NCBI GenBank assembly: GCA_021154405.1
Contig: JAJKIP010000158.1
Location: 1-48,782 of the forward strand
Reading direction: 5' to 3'
DNA from: Segetibacter sp.
Lineage (GTDB): Bacteria > Bacteroidota > Bacteroidia > Chitinophagales > Chitinophagaceae
Length of the DNA stretch: 48,782 bases
Shown here: positions 1 to 8,826 of the stretch, one piece after another
Position numbering within the stretch: the first letter of the stretch is position 1
Layout: the number at the start of each line of letters is the position of its first letter
Made by a program: the position numbers and the translations under genes
Notes under the pieces: generated by a model
What the model saw: only the letters and a program-made list of their open reading frames with translations
Told to the model about the DNA's origin: nothing
The model's database searches: none

Positions 1-2087
1 ACCAGCTATCCCTTTCAGGCGGAACTGGAAAGACAAGGATCTATACGAGTGTTGCTCTTTATAATGAAGAAGGAACCACGCTTCGCTCTGATATGAGCCG
101 CGTCACTTTACGTAATAATATAGATTACTCGGACGACAGGTTTACGATGTCTGTATCTTCTCAATTTGGATACACCAAACGGAATTTTGAACAAAACAAT
201 GCGTTCAATACGAGCAACCCATTTGCCACATCGGCTCTTGCGGTACCTTATCATAAAGTTTACAACCCCGATGGTTCTTTTGCAACTGGAACAGGAACAA
301 AATATGTTGGAACCAATCAGTTGGATCTGACATACTGGGACAGGAACTATAATGATCAGTTCAAGGGAACAGTTGGGTTTAATTTCGCTTATAAAATTAC
401 AAAGGATGTAACTGCTGCTTTGGTAGCTGGCGTTGACTTCCGCGAAACCCAGAATACTATCTACGGAAGCAAGCTGGCATATAACAGGCTTTCTTCTGCC
501 ACTATCACAACAAATGCAGGTTCACAACAGGAATCAATGAGCCGCTTCCTCTCTGGTGATGTAAGACCTTCACTGGCTTATCGCCATCTGTTCAACAACA
601 GGCATGAAGTGGAAGTACAGGCAATTGGTGAATACATCAGGGAATTTGCGAAGAACTTCAACTATACAGGTTACGGTACAGATCCCAAAAGACCCAATAC
701 ACCTGCTGCCATTCAACAGGGTAATGCAACCAACCAGTTATTTGCTGTTGTAGGTGGCAGAAAAGCAAGGTCAACCCTGGTGTCAGGTTTGACAGTTGCA
801 AGATATACGCTTGATAACAAGTATACCTTCACAGGTTCTTATCGTTATGATGGTTCATCCAAGCTGCCAAAGGATACAAGATGGCAGGGCTTCTATTCAG
901 TAGGTGCTGTCTGGGAAATCTCCAAAGAGAATTTCATGGCCAATATGAGAGCTATCAACTCTTTGCGAATTAAAGCAAGTTATGGCGGATCAGGTAACTC
1001 AGATAATTTCCCTGCACAGGATGGAACAATTTTCACAGGTTATTATCCTTATCAACCCACTTATACCCAGGGATCCTATTCAGGTATTCCAACAATCATC
1101 GCCACTTATGCCGGAAACCCGGAATTGAAATGGGAAACAACCTGGGTTACCAACCTGGGACTTGATTTTCAACTTCTGAATAACAGGCTTTATGGTGATG
1201 TGAATGTTTATGACAGACGCACCAAAGATCTTTTTGTAGGAAAACAACTTTCTGCAACTGCTGGTTTTGGTAATGGCGCTACGCTTGATATCAATATAGG
1301 AGAGTTGCAAAACAAAGGTGTTGAATGGAATATTAATGGAGAAGTATTGAGGACAAAAAACCTTGTGTGGACTTTGTTCTCAACCGGCTCATATAACCAC
1401 AATGAAATATTAAGCCTCGGCGGACTTCCAGACATTCCAGACGGAGGTACAGGAAAATACAGTGTTGGAAAACCATTGGGCACTCACCTTGAAGTAAAAT
1501 GGGGTGGCGTTGATGCTGCTACTGGTGCTCCTTTATATTATACAAAGGATGGCAAGCTCACTTCAGATTATGCTTTGGGTGAGCCTGTTCAGGAATTCGG
1601 CACATGGGAATCTCCCTGGAAAGGCGGTTTTGGGACCAGCCTTCGTTATAAAGGATTTGATTTTTCAGTATTATTTAGCTGGCAGCAGGGCGCAATGAAA
1701 GTTGACAACCTGGAATACTTCCTGGAAAACCCAACTGGCTTCATGCTCCCAGGTTACAACCAATCATCTGACCTGAACTTCTGGAAAAAGCCAGGTGATA
1801 TAGCCAGTACACCCAACCCGCTGTATCCTGTAAATTTTTCCTCCAAGATTATTCATGATGCATCCTTTGTCCGTTTGAGAGATATAACTCTCTCTTATAT
1901 TGTTCCGCAACAAACTGTTGAAAAAACAAAGTTCATCTCTAATATTCGTCTGTTTGTTCAGGGCACTAACCTGTTCATGTGGACAAAATGGAGAGGACGG
2001 GATCCTGAAGCAGGCTCCGTTAACCTTAACATCAGTGAATATCCCAACCCGAGGGCATTTACAGGTGGTATAGATATTACATTCTAA
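1..2087 (+). CDS. SusC/RagA-family TonB-dependent outer membrane transporter, 5'-truncated
   Basis: The reading frame is open from base 3 to the stop at 2087 (about 694 residues), so the gene begins before the window. The visible part is the C-terminal beta-barrel of a SusC/RagA protein: alternating aromatic strands, repeated motifs such as GSYRYDGSSKL, NPELKWETT and NRLYGDVNVYD, and a last strand ending in Phe (GGIDITF), as expected for insertion by the BAM machinery. The missing N-terminus should hold the signal peptide, carboxypeptidase-like domain, TonB box and most of the plug. SusC proteins import oligosaccharides or peptides across the outer membrane with a SusD lid, and the next gene, 19 bases downstream, is SusD. 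No degradative enzyme is visible, so the substrate cannot be predicted. Family certain; substrate unknown. Confidence 0.95.
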   Translation, partial: QLSLSGGTGKTRIYTSVALYNEEGTTLRSDMSRVTLRNNIDYSDDRFTMSVSSQFGYTKRNFEQNNAFNTSNPFATSALAVPYHKVYNPDGSFATGTGTKYVGTNQLDLTYWDRNYNDQFKGTVGFNFAYKITKDVTAALVAGVDFRETQNTIYGSKLAYNRLSSATITTNAGSQQESMSRFLSGDVRPSLAYRHLFNNRHEVEVQAIGEYIREFAKNFNYTGYGTDPKRPNTPAAIQQGNATNQLFAVVGGRKARSTLVSGLTVARYTLDNKYTFTGSYRYDGSSKLPKDTRWQGFYSVGAVWEISKENFMANMRAINSLRIKASYGGSGNSDNFPAQDGTIFTGYYPYQPTYTQGSYSGIPTIIATYAGNPELKWETTWVTNLGLDFQLLNNRLYGDVNVYDRRTKDLFVGKQLSATAGFGNGATLDINIGELQNKGVEWNINGEVLRTKNLVWTLFSTGSYNHNEILSLGGLPDIPDGGTGKYSVGKPLGTHLEVKWGGVDAATGAPLYYTKDGKLTSDYALGEPVQEFGTWESPWKGGFGTSLRYKGFDFSVLFSWQQGAMKVDNLEYFLENPTGFMLPGYNQSSDLNFWKKPGDIASTPNPLYPVNFSSKIIHDASFVRLRDITLSYIVPQQTVEKTKFISNIRLFVQGTNLFMWTKWRGRDPEAGSVNLNISEYPNPRAFTGGIDITF

Positions 2088-2106
2088 CTCTTAAACGGAT
2101 TATATT

Positions 2107-3519
2107 ATGATAATGAAATATAAAAAATACTCTATCATACTTGCAGCAGCTATCCTGGTATTGAGCAGTTGCAAGAAACAGCTGGACCTTCAGCCTACTG
2201 ACTCATTTAGCGATGCCAACGCCTTTCTTACTATGGAAGATATCCAGTTTGGAGTGAACGGTGCTTATGGGCGTTATCGCACTTACTCAAATGATATGTA
2301 TACGAATGCGCTTACTTCCGATGAAGGAAAGCTAGGTTTAGATAATGCCGGTCAGGGCGCATTGACCTATCGTTTTCAATATGGTTCTGATCCTACAACT
2401 GGTGGCGACGTAGTTGCAGCCTGGGGTGGTTATTATGCCATGATCGATCAAATAAACCGGGTGCTTGCCAAAGTAGGTACGGTAACAGCTACGGCTGCGC
2501 AGGAACCAAGAAGGAATATCCTGAAAGCACAATTGCTGGCTTTGCGTGGAATAGCTCATTTTGAATTGCTTCAAACTTATTGCAAGAGGTATAGTGCCAG
2601 TGAAAAGGGAGTTCCCATTATGCTTACTTCAAATGTGTTATCAATACCTCCACGCAATACGATGGGGCAGGTAATGACACAGATTGAAACTGACCTCGCA
2701 GATGCAAAAGCACTGTTGCCAGCAATAACTGCCGCCAATTTCAGTGATACTGTAATGAACAAGGTCAATATTGCTGCTTACCAGGCCAGGATCGCCTTAT
2801 TTAAGGAAGATTTTAATAATGCAATCACCTATGCTTCGGAGGTAATCACGGCAAACGTGAAGCCACTGGTTACTGGTGCCGCATTTTCAGGCATATGGAC
2901 TGATGCCAATAACAATGAAACATTGTTCCGCCTCAGGTATGCTACCTCCGCTGATGGTACTCTTGGTGCCTTGTGGACAACAACTGGTGGACAAATCTAC
3001 ATTGCCCCTTCAGACAAACTGGTAGCAGCGTTTGAACCGAATGATATTCGTAAGGCAGCCTATATTGGCACTTTATCTCCCGGCAATAATTACGTGAACA
3101 AGTTCTTTACTTCAAGCAGAGGTGGACGAGTTGTAGATATTAAAGCCTGCCGCATTTCCGAAATGTACCTGATCCGGGCAGAAGCCCAGGCAAGGAAAGC
3201 CTCTCCAAATGTGCCAGCGGGCCTCGCGGACCTGATTACTTTACGTACTCAGCGTTTTTCTACAGCACCGCCTGCTCTTGCCGTTACAACTCCTGCTGAA
3301 CTACTGACGGCTACTCTGAGAGAAAAATTTGTGGAGTTGTGCTTTGAAGGTTTCCGATTCTTTGATCTGAAAAGAAACGGGCTTCCTGTTCAAAGACTTG
3401 CATCAGATGCTAACGCGGCATGGCAAACGCTGGATGCAGCAAACTATCGTTTCGTTTATCCTATTCCAAGAGACGAGACTGATGCTAATCCCAATATGGC
3501 CCAAAACGATAGTTATTAA
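2107..3519 (+). CDS. SusD/RagB-family outer membrane nutrient-binding lipoprotein
   Basis: A 470-residue surface lipoprotein that caps the SusC transporter encoded just upstream. The N-terminus is a type II signal with lipobox LSSC (Cys 22), followed by the typical SusD start KKQLDLQPTDSF. The early helical TPR-like region (QINRVLAKV, LRGIAHFELLQTYCKRY) and the C-terminal signature (RISEMYLIRAEAQAR, LREKFVELCFEGFRFFDLKR, YPIPRDETDANPNMAQN) match the family throughout. Length is normal to slightly short. Two in-frame ATGs lie at 2107 and 2113; either could be the start, and the second gives the cleaner MKYKK signal sequence. Co-transcribed with SusC. Confidence 0.95.
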   Translation: MIMKYKKYSIILAAAILVLSSCKKQLDLQPTDSFSDANAFLTMEDIQFGVNGAYGRYRTYSNDMYTNALTSDEGKLGLDNAGQGALTYRFQYGSDPTTGGDVVAAWGGYYAMIDQINRVLAKVGTVTATAAQEPRRNILKAQLLALRGIAHFELLQTYCKRYSASEKGVPIMLTSNVLSIPPRNTMGQVMTQIETDLADAKALLPAITAANFSDTVMNKVNIAAYQARIALFKEDFNNAITYASEVITANVKPLVTGAAFSGIWTDANNNETLFRLRYATSADGTLGALWTTTGGQIYIAPSDKLVAAFEPNDIRKAAYIGTLSPGNNYVNKFFTSSRGGRVVDIKACRISEMYLIRAEAQARKASPNVPAGLADLITLRTQRFSTAPPALAVTTPAELLTATLREKFVELCFEGFRFFDLKRNGLPVQRLASDANAAWQTLDAANYRFVYPIPRDETDANPNMAQNDSY

Positions 3520-3585
3520 AATTTGAATGGCTGATGACCGTTTTTATAGTCCTCAGCCATTCATTCAACCCATAAATTAAGAAGT

Positions 3586-4461
3586 ATGAAAAGAATAATA
3601 AACTTATTACTGGGTAGTTTGCTGCTTGGTATTGTATTTACAGGTTGTGACAAGACTAAGCTGTATAAGGTAAAGGAAGCGGATGCCCAGGTTCATTTCA
3701 CCGGCGGTGCAGTTCAGAATTATGCTGTTCGCGCTGCTAATCCAGCTGTTTACAATGTTGCAATAGGCACTACTGATGTGAGCGATGCGGACCGTAACGT
3801 TACCTTCACCGTTACATCCAAAACAGGCGCTGCTGCAGGTACACAATATACAATTGGAGCCGCCAATAACACCGTTGTTATTCCTGCGGGAAAGAGCACA
3901 GCAGTTATTCCTATTCAGGGAATTTACGCTGGTTATCCTGTTGGCAGGATTGATACGCTTGTTATTACCCTTACTGAACCTTCCGTAAAGGTTGCAGGAT
4001 TTGACAACACAGTAAAACTGGCCATTGGTGATATTTGTGTTGAAGGTCTTGCATTCAACATAAACAGCTTTGCGGGTAACTATGCAAATACAAATGAAGA
4101 TTTTGGAGGTCCTTATGGCCCATATACTACAAGTATTTCGAACATCACTCCTATTAATGCTACTTCGGCTACCATAAAGGTTTATAATATTTTTGATGCA
4201 GGTTGGGGTCCTATTACATTCACGTTGGATTGGTCAACGCCTGGAGCACTGACAGCCACTGTTGTTCCTCAAACCTCTGGCATTGGAGATGCAGGAACGC
4301 TAAGCGCCACTTATGCAGGTCAACAGGTAGCAGTACGTCCATTCTCCGGACAAACCGGCACATGGTCTTCCTGCAACGGTACATTGACATTAAAAATGCA
4401 ATTGGGAGTAGCCGGACTTGGCTATTTTGGAACCTTGTATACTGTGAATATGAAGCGATGA
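3586..4461 (+). CDS. SusCD-associated lipoprotein, DUF1735/Calx-beta-like N-terminal region
   Basis: A 291-residue predicted lipoprotein (signal MKRIINLLLGSLLLGIVF, lipobox FTGC, Cys 21). Residues about 35-150 look like one Ig/Calx-beta-type repeat, ending in the pattern VVIPAGKSTAVIPIQG and DTLVITLTEPS that is common in DUF1735/DUF4843-type proteins encoded beside SusCD pairs. The C-terminal half (about 150-291) is rich in Thr, Gly and aromatic residues and resembles a small beta-sandwich; I do not recognise it more closely. It is the third gene of the SusCD unit, 66 bases after SusD, and ends just before a strong terminator. Likely surface-exposed and possibly substrate-binding, by context only. 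Confidence 0.75.
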   Translation: MKRIINLLLGSLLLGIVFTGCDKTKLYKVKEADAQVHFTGGAVQNYAVRAANPAVYNVAIGTTDVSDADRNVTFTVTSKTGAAAGTQYTIGAANNTVVIPAGKSTAVIPIQGIYAGYPVGRIDTLVITLTEPSVKVAGFDNTVKLAIGDICVEGLAFNINSFAGNYANTNEDFGGPYGPYTTSISNITPINATSATIKVYNIFDAGWGPITFTLDWSTPGALTATVVPQTSGIGDAGTLSATYAGQQVAVRPFSGQTGTWSSCNGTLTLKMQLGVAGLGYFGTLYTVNMKR

Positions 4462-4467
4462 AACTGA

Positions 4468-4523
4468 TTACATAAAAGAAAGAGGCCATACAGATTGCTG
4501 TATGGCCTCTTTCTTTTATGTAA
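4468..4523. terminator. Bidirectional rho-independent terminator
   Basis: A perfect 26-bp inverted repeat (arms 4468-4493 and 4498-4523) with a 4-base loop. The GC-rich part (AGAGGCCATACAG) is flanked by A-rich and T-rich ends, so RNA from either strand forms a hairpin followed by U-rich sequence. It sits between the convergent SusCD lipoprotein gene and the TlpA-like gene. Confidence 0.9.
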
Positions 4524-4535
4524 CATCTTATTGAA

Positions 4536-5717
4536 TTAATGAAGAACCTCCGAAAGTTTAGCTTCCAGTTTAGGGCCTCTCAGCGCTTCCGCAATTACTT
4601 TTCCCTGCGGATCAACCAGCACATTGAAAGGAATTCCATCAAATTTATAAAGAGGGATCACGCTGCTCTCCCAGAACTTCAGGTCGCTCACATGCGTCCA
4701 GCTCAATTTATCATCCTTTATAGCTTTTACCCAATCTTCTTTCCCACCCGGCCGGTCCAGTGATACACCGAGCACGGTAAAATTTTTATCCTTGTACTGA
4801 TTGTAAGCACTTACAACATTTGGATTCTCCGCCCTGCAGGGTCTGCACCAGCTTGCCCAGAAATCTACCAGCACGTATTTCCCTTTAAAGGAGCTCAGCT
4901 TTACTTCTTTTCCGTTTACATCAGGCAAGGCAAAATCAGGCGCCTCTTTGCCCACCCAACTGGCAGACATGGCTTTCTGTTCTTCATCCTGCAAACTTTT
5001 ATTAATAGAGGCAATAGCACTGTGAGATGGAAATTTTGTAGCGGCTTCAGCCAGAATAGCTTTAACCTGGTCATTATTTAACCCTTCCAGGCCAAAACCT
5101 GCACCATTGGCCGTTGATTGATAATAGCCCAGTTCAAACAATAAAAGTGCAGGGTCATTTGCTTTTCTGAATGCTTCTTCTGAATATGATTTAATCCTTG
5201 CTGCAATCGTTTTTTGCTCGGCCATCAATGGCAAGAGCAAACTGTCTGAAGCACCGGCATTGCGCAAGCTATCGGTCTGGTTAACATTCATGAATATTTG
5301 CTGCAGGTCCTTATTAAAAGTTACTGTAAAATCTTTCATCTGCTGACTGGCTGGAGAACCTTTTACTTCATAAGATTCTGCAAACTGATTTTTCTCTTTA
5401 CTCATTTTGATTGCCAGGTCTACAGAAGGAGCATCATTGATTACTGATACAACGGGATAGGCATTCTTATCAAGCCTGAGATTAAGCACTACTGATTCTT
5501 TTGAAGAACCCTTGAGGGAAAATTTGCCGTCTGCACCCAGTGTAGCGGAATCAACCAGTTTAGGCTGCATTGTGGTAGCTGGCACTTCTTCCAGGTATAT
5601 CTTTTTGGCTACATTATTTGTGATTGTACCATTTACAGTAAAGGAATTTTCACTCGATTTGTTATTGCAGGAAACCAGCCAACTGATGGACACGATTCCC
5701 AGGATAATTTTATACAT
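4536..5717 (-). CDS. TlpA/ResA-like thiol-disulfide oxidoreductase lipoprotein with DUF4369 N-terminus
   Basis: A 393-residue envelope lipoprotein (lipobox LVSC, Cys 17). Residues 25-125 resemble DUF4369 (FTVNGTITNN, GKFSLKG), the middle is helical, and residues about 255-393 are a thioredoxin-fold AhpC/TSA-Redoxin domain with catalytic WCRPC (Cys 291 and Cys 294) after VDFWAS, and a cis-Pro segment near GIPFNVLVDP. Such proteins reduce disulfides on the outer side of the inner membrane, for example in cytochrome c maturation or cell-envelope redox repair. The physiological partner is not visible here. It follows gatB by 37 bases on the same strand and probably shares its transcript. Family assignment is firm. 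Confidence 0.92.
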   Translation of the reverse strand: MYKIILGIVSISWLVSCNNKSSENSFTVNGTITNNVAKKIYLEEVPATTMQPKLVDSATLGADGKFSLKGSSKESVVLNLRLDKNAYPVVSVINDAPSVDLAIKMSKEKNQFAESYEVKGSPASQQMKDFTVTFNKDLQQIFMNVNQTDSLRNAGASDSLLLPLMAEQKTIAARIKSYSEEAFRKANDPALLLFELGYYQSTANGAGFGLEGLNNDQVKAILAEAATKFPSHSAIASINKSLQDEEQKAMSASWVGKEAPDFALPDVNGKEVKLSSFKGKYVLVDFWASWCRPCRAENPNVVSAYNQYKDKNFTVLGVSLDRPGGKEDWVKAIKDDKLSWTHVSDLKFWESSVIPLYKFDGIPFNVLVDPQGKVIAEALRGPKLEAKLSEVLH

Positions 5718-5754
5718 GGACTTTCCAGTTTGGAATTTTTAATGATTACTTTAT

Positions 5755-7203
5755 TTATGCTTTCAATTTCTCGAGCAGTAGTTCGTTGGTAACCTTGGGA
5801 TCGGCTTTACCCTTTGATCTTTTCATCACCTCGCCAACAAAAAGTGAAAGAACACCTTTTTTCCCTTTTTTATATTCCTGGACTTTTTCAGCATACTTAG
5901 TCAGCACTTCATCGATCAGCGGTTCCAGTGAAGACGCATCCGACTGCTGGATGAGATTTTGTTCAATGGCTGCCAGTTCCGGTTGGGCGGAAGGATGCTG
6001 AATCAGGTAAGGTAGTAATCTTGAAGAGGCAGATGAAAAACTAAGCTTTCCACTTTCCACCAGTTGTATCAATTCGGCTACCTTTTGTGCAGATAAAGGA
6101 AATGCATCGATTTCCTTATTGTTTTCATTCAGCCATGATCTGACCGGACCAGTCATCCAGTTGGAAGCCGCCTTATAATTGGAAGTGTGTTGAACTATGG
6201 CTTCAAAATAATCAGCTATTTCCTTTTCTTCTGTAAGCACCTGCGAATCATATTCCGACAATTGCCATTGACCGGTATATTTCTTTATCCGCTCTTCCTG
6301 TAAGGCAGGAATGGATTGGCGAATCCGGTCAATAAATTCATCCTCCAATAGAAAAGGAGTCAGATCTGGATCAGCGAAATAACGATAATCATCGGCATCT
6401 TCCTTATCCCTTATCGCAATAGTGACAGAGCGATCTGCATCAAAACTTCTTGTTTGCTGAATGATGGTTTCGCCTCTTTCAATCATATCTACCAGACGTT
6501 TGGATTCCACTTCAACAGCTCTTTTTGCATTACGAATTGAATTGAGATTCTTGATCTCTACCTTGGTACCGAGTCTGGTTTCGCCCTCCCTTCTTACAGA
6601 TATGTTCACATCACAGCGAAGACTTCCTTCTTCCATATTTCCATCGCACACATCCAGGTAACGTAACAATTTCCTGAGTTCGGTAAGGTAGGCATAGGTT
6701 TCATCAGCGCTTCGAAGATCGGGTTCACTAACTATTTCAATTAGCGGAGTGCCTGCACGATTCAGGTCAATACAGGTACTTGCATCATCCGCATCATGAA
6801 TACTTTTACCGGCATCTTCTTCCATATGGATGCGGTTAAGCCTGATCTTCCTTTCAGTGCCATTGACCTTTATGGAAATATAGCCGCCTTTACAAACAGG
6901 AGTTGTATGCTGGGATATCTGGTATCCTTTGGGAAGGTCGGGATAGAAATAATTCTTGCGTGCGAAGTAGTTATTCTTTTCAATCTCACAGTGACAGGCC
7001 AGTCCCATTTTCACAGCAAATTCAATCGCCTTCTTATTCATCTTTGGAAGTGTGCCCGGGTGTGCCAAAGTGATGGGGCTCACATGGGTATTAGGAGCTG
7101 CCCCATAGGCTATTGCATCACCGCAAAACAACTTTGATTTTGTTAGTAATTGCGCATGTACTTCCAGACCTATGACTGTCTCATATATATGCTTTACTGC
7201 CAT
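5755..7203 (-). CDS. gatB: Aspartyl/glutamyl-tRNA(Asn/Gln) amidotransferase subunit B
   Basis: Subunit B of the GatCAB complex, which converts Glu-tRNA(Gln) and Asp-tRNA(Asn) to the amide forms in the cytosol; GatB carries the kinase/transamidase site. The 482 residues match the usual length. Clear motifs are ETVIGLEVHAQL at the start, NYFYPDLPKGYQISQ, the acidic EEDAGKSIHD segment, NRAGTPLIEIVSEPD, and DYRYFADPDL; residues about 330-482 form the helical C-terminal YqeY-like tRNA-binding domain. The start ATG at 7203 puts the canonical N-terminus in frame. gatA and gatC are not in the window. A near-consensus -7 box (TATTTTTA on the minus strand) lies about 20 bases upstream. Confidence 0.98.
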   Translation of the reverse strand: MAVKHIYETVIGLEVHAQLLTKSKLFCGDAIAYGAAPNTHVSPITLAHPGTLPKMNKKAIEFAVKMGLACHCEIEKNNYFARKNYFYPDLPKGYQISQHTTPVCKGGYISIKVNGTERKIRLNRIHMEEDAGKSIHDADDASTCIDLNRAGTPLIEIVSEPDLRSADETYAYLTELRKLLRYLDVCDGNMEEGSLRCDVNISVRREGETRLGTKVEIKNLNSIRNAKRAVEVESKRLVDMIERGETIIQQTRSFDADRSVTIAIRDKEDADDYRYFADPDLTPFLLEDEFIDRIRQSIPALQEERIKKYTGQWQLSEYDSQVLTEEKEIADYFEAIVQHTSNYKAASNWMTGPVRSWLNENNKEIDAFPLSAQKVAELIQLVESGKLSFSSASSRLLPYLIQHPSAQPELAAIEQNLIQQSDASSLEPLIDEVLTKYAEKVQEYKKGKKGVLSLFVGEVMKRSKGKADPKVTNELLLEKLKA

Positions 7204-7246
7204 GTACGAAACTGTAAAAATAACTCATTTTGTGCAGGCCGATGTT

Positions 7247-7281
7247 AAATAAAAAACCCCTCCCGGGGAACCGGGAAGGGG
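7247..7281 (-). terminator. Rho-independent terminator of the PDZ-protein gene
   Basis: On the minus strand a GC-rich stem (CCCCTTCCCGG paired with CCGGGAGGGG, one bulged base) is followed by TTTTTT and further T/A-rich sequence. It lies 25 bases after the stop codon of the PDZ gene and upstream of gatB, separating the two transcripts. Confidence 0.85.
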
Positions 7282-7305
7282 ATACTACATGCGTGATATA
7301 TATAA

Positions 7306-8286
7306 CTAGAGATCTGCGGTTTTGAGTTTCCTCGGGATCTTCACCTCAATATTCTCTGTCTTCCCCTTCCTTTGGATTTTCATTTTCAGGGATACCTTAT
7401 CCTTGCTTTCTTTTACGATCTTAACAACCTGATCCGCACCAGTGATGGCAACGCCATCAATCTCTGTGATCACATCATCTTCCTGTAAACCGGCCTTGGC
7501 TGCATTGCTGTCTTCATCCACATCAATTACTTTGACGCCTTTTCCATCTTCAGCATCCTGAACAAACAGTCCGAGTTTGGGACTACCACTTGACCAGTTC
7601 CAGTTCTGTCCCTGGATACGGGGGAAGGACTGAATACGTGGCATTTGGTCAAGGTTCAGATTGGGCATTGAATAAGAATAGGATTGTCTTACACCTTTCC
7701 ATTTGCCTAATTCAGCCGTTACTTTCTGTTCCTTGCCATCACGTAAATATGTAATGGAGACTTTATCGCCTGGTTTATGTTTTTTGATGGCAGACGTGAG
7801 ATCATCCGGGCCATCAATATTGCTGTCATCAAGTTTACTGATAACATCACCCTTTTTCAAACCAGCTTTTTCAGCACCGCTTTCTTTTGAAACGGTTTGA
7901 ATTTCCGCACCCTTGCTGTCTTTCTCAGTTGTTACACCGAGCATTGCACGGTTTTCATCAATATCGGACATTGCAAAGTTATCATTCCAGTTGCCAGAAA
8001 ATCCATTCCCACCATAAGCATACACATCTTTTATCCTGGAACGACGGATCTTGACATCGTCACTATTCTTATCAACCGGCTTTCCGTTAACGAGAACCTT
8101 ATCCCCGTTAATTTCAATGACCATTTTATCATCAGAATCTCCCTTACGGGTAATGATGATCTGCTCACTTTCCTTTTTATCACTCTTTTCCTTCTCTTTA
8201 TCCTTATCCTGCGCAATGGACGCAACAGGGGCAATCAGCGCTGAAGCAATGATAACGAAGGAGAGCCTTTTAATAGCTTGTTTCAT
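7306..8286 (-). CDS. Secreted or periplasmic protein with two PDZ domains
   Basis: A 326-residue exported protein with a signal peptide (MKQAIKRLSFVIIASALIAPVASIAQ). After a Lys/Asp/Glu-rich stretch (about 27-60), two PDZ domains follow: about residues 112-195 (AMLGVTT, EKAGLKKGDVISKLDD, YLRDGKEQKV) and about 235-318 (KLGLFVQ, AAKAGLQEDDVITEIDG, IQRKGKTENI). There is no serine protease domain, so it is not a DegP/HtrA protease; it more likely binds C-termini of envelope proteins or is a chaperone-like adaptor. I place the start at the ATG at 8286, because the TTG two codons upstream has no support. Its 5' leader contains a perfect 7-bp hairpin and a consensus promoter (separate entries). Confidence 0.85.
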   Translation of the reverse strand: MKQAIKRLSFVIIASALIAPVASIAQDKDKEKEKSDKKESEQIIITRKGDSDDKMVIEINGDKVLVNGKPVDKNSDDVKIRRSRIKDVYAYGGNGFSGNWNDNFAMSDIDENRAMLGVTTEKDSKGAEIQTVSKESGAEKAGLKKGDVISKLDDSNIDGPDDLTSAIKKHKPGDKVSITYLRDGKEQKVTAELGKWKGVRQSYSYSMPNLNLDQMPRIQSFPRIQGQNWNWSSGSPKLGLFVQDAEDGKGVKVIDVDEDSNAAKAGLQEDDVITEIDGVAITGADQVVKIVKESKDKVSLKMKIQRKGKTENIEVKIPRKLKTADL

Positions 8287-8310
8287 TTGCAAAAGTTTAT
8301 TTAATAAATT

Positions 8311-8332
8311 ATCTACGTTTTTTTTCGTAGAT
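8311..8332. repeat. Stem-loop at the 5' end of the PDZ-gene leader
   Basis: Arms ATCTACG (8311-8317) and CGTAGAT (8326-8332) flank a loop of eight T (eight A in the minus-strand RNA). It lies directly downstream of the -7 box, so it would be at the extreme 5' end of the mRNA. It could protect the 5' end or be an operator; the sequence does not tell which. Confidence 0.5.
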
Positions 8333-8340
8333 CAAATATA
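8333..8340 (-). promoter_or_regulatory. Bacteroidota -7 box for the PDZ-protein gene
   Basis: TATATTTG on the minus strand matches TAnnTTTG exactly, about 47 bases before the ATG at 8286. No convincing TTG is seen at the -33 position. Confidence 0.6.
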
Positions 8341-8675
8341 AAGACAATTTTCTAAATACGAAATGTTTCGGAAATGTTAAACTCATTTAATCTATCAATA
8401 CAGGTTTTTCGCTGATGAACGGCCGATTGGATTCAATATAAAAATCGGCAGACCGTAATTTTACCGTCATTTTGAAAAGGCCATTGGAAATGACCATAGT
8501 ATGCAAGATTTTAATGGGACTGTGGGAAATATACTATATACAGTGAATCAATGCCTTAGCGGTTTTCAAATCGTATAAATCCCTAGGGTTTTTTCTTAAT
8601 CTACTTACCTTGAAATCCGCAATTTATTGCGCATATTTACAGGATTCCACCACCAAATTATAAGTATTAGACCTT
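8341..8675. other. Intergenic region without a recognised gene
   Basis: About 335 bases between the PDZ-gene promoter (-) and the small ORF at 8676 (+). I see no tRNA-like cloverleaf, no ORF with family features and no strong terminator. A short palindrome, CCCTAGGG, followed by six T lies near 8581-8596, and a TTG with an imperfect TATTTAC box occurs before the small ORF near 8611-8640, possibly its promoter. Confidence 0.4.
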
Positions 8676-8810
8676 ATGATGAAGATTATGGCCATCGCAT
8701 GTATCTGCCTATGTGGACTGGTCATAGCGTTTATGGTCAAGATCTATCTTGAGTCCCCCAAACTCAAGCCTGCCAAGAAGAAAAAGAAGAAGAACGAGAT
8801 ATTAATGTAA
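8676..8810 (+). CDS. Small single-pass membrane protein (44 aa), function unknown
   Basis: A short ORF starting with two consecutive ATG codons. It encodes an N-terminal hydrophobic helix (about residues 3-25, containing CICLCGLVIAF) and then a strongly basic tail (PAKKKKKKNEILM). This is the plan of a small inner-membrane protein with a positively charged cytosolic C-terminus. An in-frame stop lies 15 bases upstream, so the ORF is not part of a larger frame. The stop is 16 bases from the end of the convergent alaS gene. No homologue comes to mind; the call rests on composition, context and the lack of any competing feature. Confidence 0.5.
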   Translation: MMKIMAIACICLCGLVIAFMVKIYLESPKLKPAKKKKKKNEILM

Positions 8811-8826
8811 AGTATACTGGATCATT

